This document shows, piece after piece, positions 12,775 to 25,059 of a DNA stretch of 64,000 bases. The translations under genes were made by a program, and so were the position numbers. The stretch is taken from assembly GCA_040285825.1 (NCBI GenBank), contig JAUPSS010000007.1, positions 1-64,000 on the forward strand, written 5' to 3'. The first letter of the stretch is position 1, and each line of letters starts with the position of its first letter. The notes beneath the pieces were generated by a model that was not told the DNA's origin, made no database searches, and was given only the letters and a program-made list of their open reading frames with translations. Origin of the DNA: Eukaryota sp. TZLM1-RC (Eukaryota; Metamonada: BaSk clade).

Positions 12775-15700
12775 ATCTAATCATACCAATGACCATTCAA
12801 CCAATCATACCAATGACTAATGACCATAGCACGGACTTTAACACCACAATTGTTATATTAATTGTCCCAAAATGGACTTTAAAGATTTGACCAATGATTG
12901 TAATAAACAACCATTGGTCAATATACGAAACTAGGAACTTCATATGAGCCTCAGTAAATCGTATCAAAAACGATACTCTTACACTTACAGCAATTGTTTT
13001 ATTAGTTTACAACATTCAATTGTATACTTTTGATTTTTACTTTTTTACAATTTAATGTTTAAAAATTAATACACTCAATTAATTCAAATATATACAAAAT
13101 CATTTGAAAATGTAATCATGAGTTTGTACTGATCAAGTACATAGCCAACATTACTAACACACAATTTCACACAAAGTTTGATCACAAGTTGATCACATCT
13201 AGTACATAAAGACTACATGCAACTCATCTAATCATACCAATGACCATTCAACCAATCATACCAATGACTAAATGACCATAGCACGGACTTTAACACCACA
13301 ATTGTTATATTAATTGTCCCAAAATGGACTTTAAAGATTTGACCAACGATTGTAATAAACAACCATTGGTCAATATACGAAACTAGGAACTTCATATGAG
13401 CCTCAGTAAATCGTATCAAAAACGATACTCTTACACTTACAGCAATTGTTTTATTAGTTTACAACATTCAATTGTATACTTTTTGATTTTTTACTTTTTT
13501 ACAATTTAATGTTTAAAAATTAATACACTCAATTAATTCAAATATATACAAAATCAATTGAAAATGTAATCATGAGTTTGTACTGATCAAGTAACACATA
13601 GCCAACACTACTCACACACAATTTCACACAAAATTTGATCACAAGTTTTTCACATCTAGTACATAAGGACTACATGCAACTCACCAAATCACACCAATGA
13701 CCATTCAACCAATCAAACCAATGACTACTCAAATGACCATAGAAAGGACTTTAACACCACAATTGTTATATTAATTGTCCCAAAATGGACTTTAAAGATT
13801 TGACCAATGATTGTAATAAACAACCATTGGTCAATATACGAAACTAGGAACTTCATATGAGCCTCAGTAAATCGTATCAAAAACGATACTCTTACACTTA
13901 CAGCAATTGTTTTATTAGTTTACAACATTCAATTGTATACTTTTGATTTTTACTTTTTACAATTTAATGTTTAAAAATCAATAACTCAATTAATTCAAAC
14001 ATATACAAAATCATTTGAAAATGTAATCATGAGTTTGTACTGATCAAGTAACACATAGCCAACACTACTCACACACAATTTCACACAAAGTTTGATCACA
14101 AGTTGATCACATCTAGTACATAAGGACTACATGCAACTCACCAAATCACACCAATGACCATTCAACCAATCAAACCAATGACTACTCAAATGACCATAGC
14201 AAGGACTTTAACACCACAATTGTTATAATAATTGTCCCGAAATGGACTTTAAAGATTTGACCAATGATTGTAATAAACAACCATTGGTCAATATACGAAA
14301 CTAGGAACTTCATATGAGCCTCAGTAAATCGTATCAAAAACGATACTCTTACACTTACAGCAATTGTTTTATTAGTTTACAACATTCAATTGTATACTTT
14401 TTGATTTTTTACTATTTTTACAATTTAATGTTTAAAAATAAATAACTCGATTAATTCAAACATATACAAAATCAATTGAAAATGTAATCATGAGTTTGTA
14501 CTGATCAAGTAACACATAGCCAACACTACTCACACACAAATTCACACAAAGTTTGATCACAAGTTGATCACATCTAGTACATAAGGACTACATGCAACTC
14601 ACCAAATCACACCAATGACCATTCAACCAATCAAACCAATGACTACTCAAATGACCATAGCAAGGACTTTAACACCACAATTGTTATAATAATTGTCCCG
14701 AAATGGACTTTAAAGATTTGACCAATGATTGTAATAAACAACCATTGGTCAATATACGAAACTAGGAACTTCATATGAGCCTCAGTAAATCGTATCAAAA
14801 ACGATACTCTTACACTTACAGCAATTGTTTTATTAGTTTACAACATTCAATTGTATACTTTTTGATTTTTTACTATTTTTACAATTTAATGTTTAAAAAT
14901 AAATAACTCAATTAATTCAAACATATACAAAATCAATTGAAAATGTAATCATGAGTTTGTACTGATCAAGTAACACATAGCCAACATTACTCACACACAT
15001 TTTCACACAAAGTTTGATCACAAGTTGATCACATCTAGTACATAAGGACTACATGCAACTCACCAAATCACACCAATGACCATTCAACCAATCAAACCAA
15101 TGACTACTCAAATGACCATAGCACGGACTTTAACACCACAATTGTTATAATAATTGTCCCAAATGGACTTTAAAGATTTGACCAATGATTGTAATAAACA
15201 ACCATTGGTCAATATACGAAACTAGGAACTTCATATGAGCCTCGGTAAATCGTATCAAAACAATACTCTTACACTTACAGCAATGGTTTTCTTAGTTTGC
15301 AACATTCAATTGTATACTTTTTGATTTTTTTACTATTTTTACAATTTAATGTTTAAAAATAAATAACTCAATTAATTCAAATATATACAAAATCAATTGA
15401 AAATGTAATCATGAGTTTGTACTGATCAAGAAACACATAGCCAACATTACTCACACACAATTTCACACAAAGTTTGATCACAAGTTGATCACATCTAGTA
15501 CATAAGGACTACATGCAACTCATTTAATCATACCAATGACCATTCAACCAATCATACCAATGACTACTCAAATGATCATAGCACGGACTTTAACACCACA
15601 ATTGTTATATTAATTGTCCCAAAATGGACTTGAAAGATTTGACCAATGATTGTAATAAACAACCATTGGTCAATATACGAAACTAGGAACTTCATATGAG

Positions 15701-18700
15701 CCTCGGTAAATCGTATCAAAAACAATACTCTTACACTTACAGCAATGGTTTTATTAGTTTGCAACAATCAATTGTATACTTTTTGATTTTTTACTATTTT
15801 TACAATTTAATGTTTAAAAATAAATAACTCAATTAATTCAAACATATACAAAATCAATTGAAAATGTAATCATGAGTTTGTACTGATCAAGTAACACATA
15901 GCCAACATTACTCACACACATTTTCACACAAAGTTTGATCACAAGTTGATCACATCTAGTACATAAGGACTACATGCAACTCACCAAATCACACCAATGA
16001 CCATTCAACCAATCAAACCAATGACTACTCAAATGACCATAGCACGGACTTTAACACCACAATTGTTATATTAATTGTCCCACAATGGACTTTAAAGATT
16101 TGACCAACGATTGTAATAAACAACCATTGGTCAATATACGAAACTAGGAACTTCATATGAGCCTCGGTAAATCGTATCAAAAACAATACTCTTACACTTA
16201 CAGCAATGGTTTTCTTAGTTTGCAACAATCAATTGTATACTTTTTGATTTTTTTACTATTTTTACAATTTAATGTTTAAAAATAAATAACTCAATTAATT
16301 CAAATATATACAAAATCAATTGAAAATGTAATCATGAGTTTGTACTGATCAAGAAACACATAGCCAACATTACTCACACACAATTTCACACAAAGTTTGA
16401 TCACAAGTTGATCACATCTAGTACATAAGGACTACATGCAACTCATTTAATCATACCAATGACCATTCAACCAATCATACCAATGACTACTCAAATGATC
16501 ATAGCACGGACTTTAACACCACAATTGTTATATTAATTGTCCCAAAATGGACTTTAAAGATTTGACCAATGATTGTAATAAACAACCATTGGTCAATATA
16601 CGAAACTAGGAACTTCATATGAGCCTCAGTAAATCGTATCAAAAACGATACTCTTACACTTACAGCAATGGTTTTATTAGTTTGCAACATTCAATTGTAT
16701 ACTTTTTGATTTTTTACTATTTTTACAATTTAATGTTTAAAAATAAAACTCAATTAATTCAAATATATACAAAATCAATTGAAAATGTAATCATGAGTTT
16801 GTACTGATCAAGTAACACATAGCCAACATTACTCACACACAATTTCACACAAAGTTTGATCACAAGTTGATCACATCTAGTACATAAGGACTACATGCAA
16901 CTCATCTAACCATACCAATGACCATTCAACCAATCATACCAATGACTACTCAAATGACCATAGCACAGACTTTAACACCACAATTGTTATATTAATTGTC
17001 CCAAAATGGACTTGAAAGATTTGACCAATGATTGTAATAAACAACCATTGGTCAATATACGAAACTAGGAACTTCATATGAGCCTCGGTAAATCGTATCA
17101 AAAACAATACTCTTACACTTACAGCAATTGTTTTATTAGTTTACAACATTCAATTGTATACTTTTTGATTTTTTACTATTTTTACAATTTAATGTTTAAA
17201 AATTAATAGCTGAATTAATTCAAATATATACAAAATCAATTGAAAATGTAATCCTGAGTTTGTACTGATAAAGTAACACATAGCCAACACTACTCACACA
17301 CAATTTCACACAAAGTTTGATCACAAGTTGATCACATCTAGTACATAAGGACTACATGCAACTCATCTAATCATACCAATAACCATTCAACCAATCATAC
17401 CAATGACTACTCAAATGATCATAGCACGGACTTTAACACCACAATTGTTATATTAATTGTCCCAAAATGGACTTTAAAGATTTGACCAATGATTGTAAAC
17501 AACCATTGGTCAATATACGAAACTAGGAACTTCATATGAGCCTCGGTAAATCGTATCAAAAACAATACTCTTACACTTACAGCAATGGTTTTATTGGTTT
17601 GCAACAATCAATTGTATACTTTTTCATTTTTTACTTTTTTGACAATTCAATGTTTAAAAATTAATACACTCAATTAATTCAAATATATACAAAATCATTT
17701 GAAAATGTAATCATGAGTTTGCACTGATCAAGTAACACATAGCCAACATTACTCACACACAATTTCACACAAAGTTTGATCACAAGTTGATCACATCTAG
17801 TACATAAGGACTACATGCAACTCATCTAATCATACCAATGACCATTCAACCAATCATACCAATGACTACTCAAATGACCATAGCACAGACTTTAACACCA
17901 CAATTGTTATAATAATTGTCCCAAAATGGACTTTAAAGATTTGACCAATGATTGTAATAAACAACCATTGGGCAATATACGAAACTAGGAACTTCATATG
18001 AGCCTCGGTAAATCGTATCAAAAACAATACTCTTACACTTACAGCAATGGTTTTATTAGTTTGCAACAATCAATTGTATACTTCTTGATTTTTTTACTAT
18101 TTTTACAATTTAATGTTTAAAAATAAATAACTCAATTAATTCAAATATATACAAAATCAATTGAAAATGTAATCATGAGTTTGTACTGATCAAGTAACAC
18201 ATAGCCAACATTACTAACACACAATTTCACACAAAGTTTGATCACGAGTTGATCACATCTAGTACATAAAGACTACATGCAACTCATCTAATCATACCAA
18301 TGACCATTCAACCAATCATACCAATGACTAATGACCATAGCAAGGACTTTAACACCACAATTGTTATATTAATTGTCCCAAAATGGACTTTAAAGATTTG
18401 ACCAATGATTGTAATAAACAACCATTGGTCAATATACGAAACTAGGAACTTCATATGAGCCTCGGTAAATCGTATCAAAAACAATACTCTTACACTTACA
18501 GCAATGGTTTTATTAGTTTGCAACAATTAATTGTATACTTTTTGATTTTTTTACTATTTTTACAATTTAATGTTTAAAAATAAATTACTCAATTAATTCA
18601 AATATATACAAAATCAATTGAAAATGTAATCATGAGTTTGTACTGATCAAGTAACACATAGCCAACATTACTCACACACAATTTCACACAAAGTTTGATC

Positions 18701-19790
18701 ACAAGTTGATCACATCTAGTACATAAGGACTACATGCAACTCATCTAATCATACCAATAACCATTCAACCAATCATACCAATGACTACTCAAATGATCAT
18801 AGCACGGACTTTAACACCACAATTGTTATAATAATTGTCCCAAAATGGACTTTAAAGATTTGACCAACGAGTCAATATACGAAACTAGGAACTTCATATG
18901 AGCCTCAGTAAATCGTATCAAAAACGATACTCTTACACTTACAGCAATTGTTTTATTAGTTTACAACATTCAATTGTATACTTTTTGATTTTTTATTTTT
19001 TTACAATTTAATGTTTAAAAATTAATAGCTGAATTAATTCAAATATATACAAAATCAATTGAAAATGTAATCCTGAGTTTGTACTGATAAAGTAACACAT
19101 AGCCAACACTACTCACACACAATTTCACACAAAGTTTGATCACAAGTTGATCACATCTAGTACATAAGGACTACATGCAACTCATCTAATCATACCAATA
19201 ACCATTCAACCAATCATACCAATGACTACTCAAATGATCATAGCACGGACTTTAACACCACAATTGTTATATTAATTGTCCCAAAATGGACTTTAAAGAT
19301 TTGACCAATGATTGTAAACAACCATTGGTCAATATACGAAACTAGGAACTTCATATGAGCCTCGGTAAATCGTATCAAAAACAATACTCTTACACTTACA
19401 GCAATGGTTTTATTGGTTTGCAACAATCAATTGTATACTTTTTCATTTTTTACTTTTTTGACAATTCAATGTTTAAAGATTAATAAACTCAATTAATTCA
19501 AATATATACAAAATCAATTGAAAATGTAATCATGAGTTTGTACTGATCAAGTAACACATAGCCAACATTACTCACACACAATTTCACACAAAGTTTGATC
19601 ACAAGTTGATCACATCTAGTACATAAGGACTACATGCAACTCACCTAATCACACCAATGACCATTCAACCAATCATACCAATGACTACTCAAATGACCAT
19701 AGCACGGACTTTAACACCACAATTGTTATATTAATTGTCCCAAAATGGACTTTAAAGATTTGACCAATGATTGTAATAAACAACCATTGG
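12775..19790. repeat. Satellite array, right block with diverged subfamily
   Basis: About 15 further units. From about 13540 a variant subfamily dominates (ACTACTCAAATGACC, AAATAACTCAATTAATTC, GTACATAAGGACTAC). Some variants recur at multi-unit spacing. GATCAAGAAACACATAG appears near 15424 and 16348 (two units). AATAGCTGAATT plus GTAATCCTGAG appears near 17205 and 19023 (four units). The array ends within the right arm of the unit's inverted repeat at about 19790, where unique sequence begins. Confidence 0.96.
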
Positions 19791-20194
19791 TTAGTTTCCC
19801 TTGGTTAGGACAGAACTTGCATTGGAAACAAACACGTTTCCTGTTCGGATCAGAGAACACCTACAGGCAAGAAATCAGCTATCTGGCTTTGTGTCATGTT
19901 GAGGAAGAAGTGTGTAAACAGAGATCAAACCTTAGTATCGTCAGATGCATGACGCTTGAGGGACTTCAATTAGGCATCATGATCAGAGCCAAGAATTTCA
20001 AATGATCTCTTAAATAAAGAATATCTTCAAGTTCTATAAAAATATCATTATTTTTGGGAATACGGAGCAATTAAGAAAAAAGCAATCAAAGGAAAAAGTT
20101 CGTGAAGGAATGGGGGATGGTTGATTCAGAAAAATATTGTTGGCATGAATTCTTCAGTTGAATTTGATTCAACATTGATTTGTTCCTTCTTTCA
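19791..20194. other. Unique sequence between satellite and phosphatase gene
   Basis: Single-copy sequence of higher complexity than the satellite. An open stretch runs across the satellite boundary to 20005, but it starts inside the repeat and resembles no family I know. The rest is presumably the upstream region of the phosphatase gene. No recognised element. Confidence 0.4.
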
Positions 20195-21502
20195 ATGATT
20201 AAATGTTCAGTCGCTACCGACCTAGTACGTCCTTCACTTAAGCGAAGGAGAAGATCAAAATCCCTCGGAGAACCAAAGAAGAAACATCCTCGGAGTACAC
20301 ATGATGATGATCACCAAGAGCTCTTTGTGTGTCCTTCACTCCCTTCTTCACCACTTCCTGTACGCACTCGTCGAACCTCTAAAATTGAAACAAACTCGCA
20401 AAAACAGGTTCATTTTGCCATCAATTCTACACCTACTCCAGCTATGGCTTACGCTTTGCTCTCCGCTTTTCGTAATGGTCTTGGTATCTCCTTCACTGAT
20501 TTTCAAAAGCTTCTTTCATTTGGTGTTGAGCTATTTACACCACAGCCCAATGTTAGACAGATAAATCCCCCTAAACAAGGAGAGAAATTGGTTATTGTCG
20601 GTGATTTACATGGACAGTTTTACGATCTTTTTGACAACATTCTTTCAGTGCATGGATTACCAATGATTGAAGATGATTACATTAATAAAGGTAGGAAAAT
20701 ATTGTTTAGACATAAAATCAAGAGTTGTAACTTATTAACCAAATCGAATGTTACTTACATCTTTAATGGAGATTTCGTAGATCGTGGCAGGTTCTCTGTC
20801 CAAACATTCTGTTCACTTCTTGCTCTAGCCTTGGCCTTTCCCGATAGTGTTTATCTAAATAGAGGTAACCATGAAGAAGAAAGCACCGCATCGGTGTATG
20901 GTTTCTTTGATGAAATTTCAGCAAAATATGTGTTTTCGGAAGCTTTGGCTCTGCAGAGAGACTGCACTCGATTGTTTAAATCGTTACCAATAGCAACTGT
21001 AGTAAAAGGATATTTTTTCATTGTGCATGGAGGGCTCTCCAAGAAAATCACTTCTTTGGACATCATCAATAAGCCCAATAGAACTCTAGAAAGTTCAATT
21101 ATATCAAATCTTTTGTGGTCGGATCCAATGAACACTGGTGTCCAACGGAGGAGTGTTCGTGGAATTGGCGTTAGATTTGGACCCGGGATTACCAAAACTC
21201 TACTTAACAACACCAACCTCAAGCTCCTTATCAGATCCCATGAGTGGCAGAATGGTGGTATTGATGTTTGCCATGAAGGAAAGGTTGTGACTGTGTTTAG
21301 TGCTCCTAATTATTATGGTGAAGAGTCCAAAGGCTCTGTTTTAGTTTTTGAAAAAAAAGGAGAAGATGGTTCTGAACTTGGTTACTGGAATGGTTTTGCT
21401 CTTTATTCAGTGAGTTTTGATCTAGCTGATGCCCCAGACGAACCTGATTATTTCAACGTGCAAAAGTTGTATAATTTGCTTGAAGAAAAACAATCTCTGT
21501 AG
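20195..21502 (+). CDS. PPP-family serine/threonine phosphatase (PP5/PPEF-like catalytic domain)
   Basis: About 435 residues from the ATG at 20195. All PPP signatures are present: VGDLHGQ (~135), NGDFVDRG (~192), RGNHEE (~223), VHGG (~277), SHEWQ (~348) and SAPNYYG (~369). These residues bind the two catalytic metals and phosphate. The region before the core (AFRNGLGISFTDFQKLL...) and the FNGDFVDRG form are closest to PP5/PPEF among phosphatases I recall. There is no TPR, IQ or EF-hand region; the N-terminus is short, basic and serine-rich (KRRRRSKSLGEPKKK), perhaps a nuclear signal. An extra stretch of about 25 residues (~162-186) sits before the second motif. No short GT-AG intron there keeps the frame, so it is probably a real insertion. 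Convergent with the transporter gene. Confidence 0.9.
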   Translation: MIKCSVATDLVRPSLKRRRRSKSLGEPKKKHPRSTHDDDHQELFVCPSLPSSPLPVRTRRTSKIETNSQKQVHFAINSTPTPAMAYALLSAFRNGLGISFTDFQKLLSFGVELFTPQPNVRQINPPKQGEKLVIVGDLHGQFYDLFDNILSVHGLPMIEDDYINKGRKILFRHKIKSCNLLTKSNVTYIFNGDFVDRGRFSVQTFCSLLALALAFPDSVYLNRGNHEEESTASVYGFFDEISAKYVFSEALALQRDCTRLFKSLPIATVVKGYFFIVHGGLSKKITSLDIINKPNRTLESSIISNLLWSDPMNTGVQRRSVRGIGVRFGPGITKTLLNNTNLKLLIRSHEWQNGGIDVCHEGKVVTVFSAPNYYGEESKGSVLVFEKKGEDGSELGYWNGFALYSVSFDLADAPDEPDYFNVQKLYNLLEEKQSL

Positions 21503-21661
21503 AATTTTTTTGATGTTTGCGGTTTATAAAATAATTTCATTTAATATTATTTTTAATAAATTCATTTTTTTTATTTATTGCCAATATTATTGTTATTAAA
21601 ATGTCTTCAATGGCAAGAACAAATCTACGCAATTAAACTAAATAAAAGGGAAAAAGAACAA

Positions 21662-22936
21662 TTATTGTAGAGTAAAGTCAAACGCAAAGGTGTAAACCAG
21701 CAAAACAACAGGTAATCCAAGATTGGCATACAAAACAACCTTATTCAGCAAAGCAGTGCATATATCATACTCCTTGGCTAGGGTAAAGACTGTTAGAGCA
21801 TTGGGTAACAGATGAAGAAAGAGTAATACATCACGGACAAAAACATCAACGTTAAAGAGCTGCAAGACCGCCAGCATTAGGAAAGGAGCCGCCACAAGCC
21901 TTAAAAACATTAAGAGGCCAAGGAAATACTTGCCGCCATTGGTGAGTTCTAACTGTTCACAATAGCTGAGTTGATGATAAGAGAATCCATCGTCTAAAGG
22001 AAGTGGGCGCTCCTTGGTTGTTTCAGCAAGACTTACTTCTTCCTTCTCCTGGGGTTCCTTTTCCACAGAGTCATTATCAGAGTTGCTTGGACTTTTTTCT
22101 TCTGAATCTTCACTTGCTTCAGCATCAGATTCAGAGGATTGCTTCGTGGCTTGTGATCTACTTGACTTCCCTTCAGCAGTGTCCAGATCGTACTTGTTGG
22201 CATCAAATTTACGTTTATCCATTATTCTGGCAGCCATGAACATACCAATGGAAAACAAACTGGTTCCAGTAACAGTAGAAGATAGATACTGAATAGAGGT
22301 GGACACAAACTCGGGCATGGGTATTCCAAACCCTGCAAACATTAGAGCCAACGCAACCGCCATGATTGACTTATTGAGGAGAACAGCCTTCAAAAGCCTC
22401 TTCTTCGAACCTTTCTTGGGACCAGCTCCGGATTCTGATAGAAGAATTGATGTAGGAATGTGAAGAAGACTGTTGATAGCACCTCCAATAGCACAATATC
22501 TTGCAGCCATGTCTCCAAACATTGCTGTGCTAATTGGAATACCTGTGGTTAGTTAACCACTATAAAACCAATAGAACAAACCAAATATAACAGTATTTGT
22601 CCATGCAAAGGAAGACCATACAACGAAAATACTTTGATTTAGGGGAAGTTTAAAACCGAGTTTAGCTGCCACTGAGCAGGAAAGCAAGGACAGTAAAAAT
22701 GAACTCGCCTTAAAAACAAGTAACGCCCAAATGAACAGTGGCTCAACCACTGACAGATCTATTGTAGAAATAAGATTAAAAAGTAATCCAGGAACACAGA
22801 ATCGATATAGGAAAGAGTTGATTTCTGATATAGCACATGGTTTCAACACTTTATACCAAATGGCGATGAAGCCAAGCATGATGACTACCAGGGTTGGAAT
22901 AGAAGCATTAAAGACTACCAAGATTACGTCCAACAT
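21662..22936 (-). CDS. PIN/auxin-efflux-carrier-like membrane transporter (two exons)
   Basis: Membrane transport family (Mem_trans; PIN/PILS-like). Exon 1 is 22936-22582 and exon 2 is 22542-21662 on the minus strand, separated by a 39-nt intron. Splicing rejoins the family's glycine-proline signature (NTVIFG/IPISTAMFGD) without a frame change, giving about 411 residues. There are five or so N-terminal membrane helices, a long acidic, serine-rich cytosolic loop (about 75 residues, SSESDAEASEDSEEK), then four or five helices. Members move small organic anions; the substrate here is unknown. Without the intron, exon 1 runs into a stop shortly after the splice site. Confidence 0.85.
22543..22581 (-). 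other. 39-nt spliceosomal intron in transporter gene
   Basis: Read on the minus strand it begins GTTTGTTC and ends TTAACTAACCACAG, so a near-perfect ACTAAC branch motif lies directly against the 3' splice site. Removal restores a conserved Gly codon split after its first base and eliminates an in-frame stop. Confidence 0.85.
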
Positions 22937-23149
22937 TTTGAAGGTGTTGAAGGTGTTTTTAATTGTTTAGTTTCTATAATTATGTCATCTCTTTGGTAAA
23001 TTACCAATCTGTTGGTAATTTCTCTATGTCAATGGCTGCGAAAAGTTTGGATTTGACACCTTGAATGCGGTTCCGGATTCGAATGAGCATTTATTATTCA
23101 CCATTGATGATTTTATCAATTGAACTTGCAACTTGAATGAAAATGATCT

Positions 23150-23995
23150 TCATAATAAATAAATGCAACTCTGCCGTTTTAAATCAAGATCTTCACTCAT
23201 TTTTATTGGAAAAGGGTGTTTGTGAAAACAAGTCACCAGATTCTTGACTTTTTGTAACCATTGTACCACGAAGATTTGGATTGTGTGCCACAAATGAAGC
23301 ATTTGTAACAACATTAAGATTATATTTGAATATCCCCATTAATCAATTATTATCAAAAGAACAATGTATTTGTTTGAATCACCACAGCCCACTTTGCGTC
23401 ATGCTCAGACAGTGTTCTTAACATGGTACGAACTGCAAGAATCTCGTGCCAAAGAGCCCCTGCTAAAAGAAACATTGTCATTGAATAATTTTGGTTCCGA
23501 TGATAGAGGTGATGTATACTGTGATTGCATTGAGAATTCTGAGCTGTTGCTGACTTTGTCTCCTGTAATGGTGCAAATGACACTTTGGTTCACAGAAGAA
23601 AACTTAATCCTGTGGCTGCTCTGGATTTTAAAGCAAAAAAGAAACATAGAAAATATGATAAAGATATTGAAGAGACTAATGTCGATAGAAATACACAGCT
23701 GGTTTTTATTGCTTTCCCATTTTCGATAAATGGAAGATTATCAGTTGAAGCAGAAACTTTTTTGAATGACTTCCAAAAAATGGTGCAAGAAAAAACAATG
23801 AGAAGATTTGATATATTTTTATGACGTTCACGGATTCAATTTGCCATTATTTATAGATTACCACGGTTTTTCAATCGAATAAGAGAAGCTTTGACTAGAC
23901 AGCAAGCAGATCAAGATTTTGTAGAGGAAATCTTGGTTCAATGATTGTCGTCCCATTAGTATTGAGTTAATTTAATTAAGTGTGCAAATTCAATA
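23150..23995 (+). pseudogene. Decayed LINE family B fragment (C-terminal endonuclease region)
   Basis: Frameshifted reading frames match the C-terminal half of the copy at 28335-29880, including NQDLHS.LLEKGVCENKS, RRFGLCATNEAFVT, SDDRGDVYCD, VHRRKLNPVAALDFKAK, FSINGRLSVEAETF and ADQDFVEEILVQ. The SDDRGD...FVSC core corresponds to the endonuclease motif. There are several stops and shifts and an internal deletion of about 35 codons. The copy ends at CAATAAATAAAT near 23995. Non-functional. Confidence 0.85.
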
Positions 23996-24059
23996 AATAA
24001 ATTAGTTTAAATCTCAAAAGTCTCAACTTTAAATACATCTTCCCACTTTAAAACATCAT

Positions 24060-24555
24060 GCGCATCCTTGATAAGTCTGAAGAGATTGAAGCTGATGTTA
24101 CCTTTGAGGATCAAACTAATATATGCGAATACAGTCGTCTGAATCATCACTGTGTCAAAGAAGAAAACTTAATTCGGTAAATGCTTGATTTTAAAGCCAA
24201 AGAAACACATAGAAAATATGACAAGGATATCGAAGACGCTAATGCTGACTGAAATAGATCATCTGTTTCTACTGCTTTCCTTTTCTATAAACGGAAGACT
24301 TTCAGTAGAAGCAGAAACTGTTTTCAACGATTCCCAAACAATGGTTCAAGAAGAAACAATAAAAAATTTGATATTTTTATGGCGCCCTCGAATTCAATTT
24401 GCCATCATTAATAGATTACCTCGATTTTTTAATAGCATTGGAGAAGCTTTAGCTAGACAGCAAGCAGATCATGATTTTGTAGAGGAAATTTTGGTTCAAA
24501 GAAATTCGTCCCATTAGTTATGAATATATTCTATTAATTGTACATGTTCAATAAG
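24060..24555 (+). pseudogene. Second decayed LINE family B fragment
   Basis: Only the last ~150 codons remain, out of frame at the start. Recognisable pieces are KRKY/THRKYDKDIEDAN, FSINGRLSVEAET, WRPRIQFAIINRLPRFFN and ADHDFVEEILVQ. More diverged than the 23150 copy and so probably older. It ends in a CAATAAG-type tail near 24555. Confidence 0.75.
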
Positions 24556-25059
24556 TATCTTACAAGGTACGTCTCAGTGCAGGGATCTAATAATGTTAGT
24601 GTTTCATTCTTTTTGCTTATACAAATAATTCCATTGCATAATAATAAAGTAAAGATAGACACATTCGACTGGGCGTATAGATTGAGTTTTCCAAAGATCA
24701 GATGTCCAATAATAAGTTTGGAAATTGGTCAAAAACTGAGTTGTAGATAACATACATTTTTAGTATTAAATGGCAAGAAATAACAGTCTCTCTACAGTTC
24801 TCTCTTCTAATCATCGACAAAGTGTGGGTTCCTTTGGATAATAGATTTGAGCTTTGAGGAGATTTAATCTCATCGTAATAGTAATTTTGGGTGCGATGAG
24901 GTTCATTAATGAATTGCAACACCGGAGTTTTAATTGTTGTAGGCATACATTGAAAGATCGCAACAAGATTTGAGCATCAAATTCGGAAACTCTGTATTTT
25001 TGTACAATTTTGGTGTCCCCCATTGATCCTTCTATTGTCGTAAATCGTCGTATTGTACG
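24556..25059. other. Intergenic region upstream of surface-protein gene
   Basis: No recognisable coding region, RNA gene or repeat. The open frames here are short and unlike any family I know. It includes the presumed promoter of the gene starting at 25060. Confidence 0.4.

Noticed and set aside
2027-19426. 62-72-codon minus-strand open frames repeated in most satellite units (MLQTNK.IAVSVRV...)
   Set aside because: They come from one position of the repeat, differ in length with unit indels, have no upstream signals and no similarity to known families. Shared sequence is explained by satellite homogenisation.
1-19790. CRISPR-like array
   Set aside because: The repeats are 457-bp tandem units with no short repeat/unique spacer pattern, and the organism is eukaryotic.
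19745-20005. 86-codon frame across the satellite edge
   Set aside because: Its start lies within the satellite unit, so it is a junction artefact; the unique part matches nothing I know.
23060-23100. Possible tRNA B-box (GGATTCGAATGAG)
   Set aside because: No A-box at proper spacing and no cloverleaf could be drawn.
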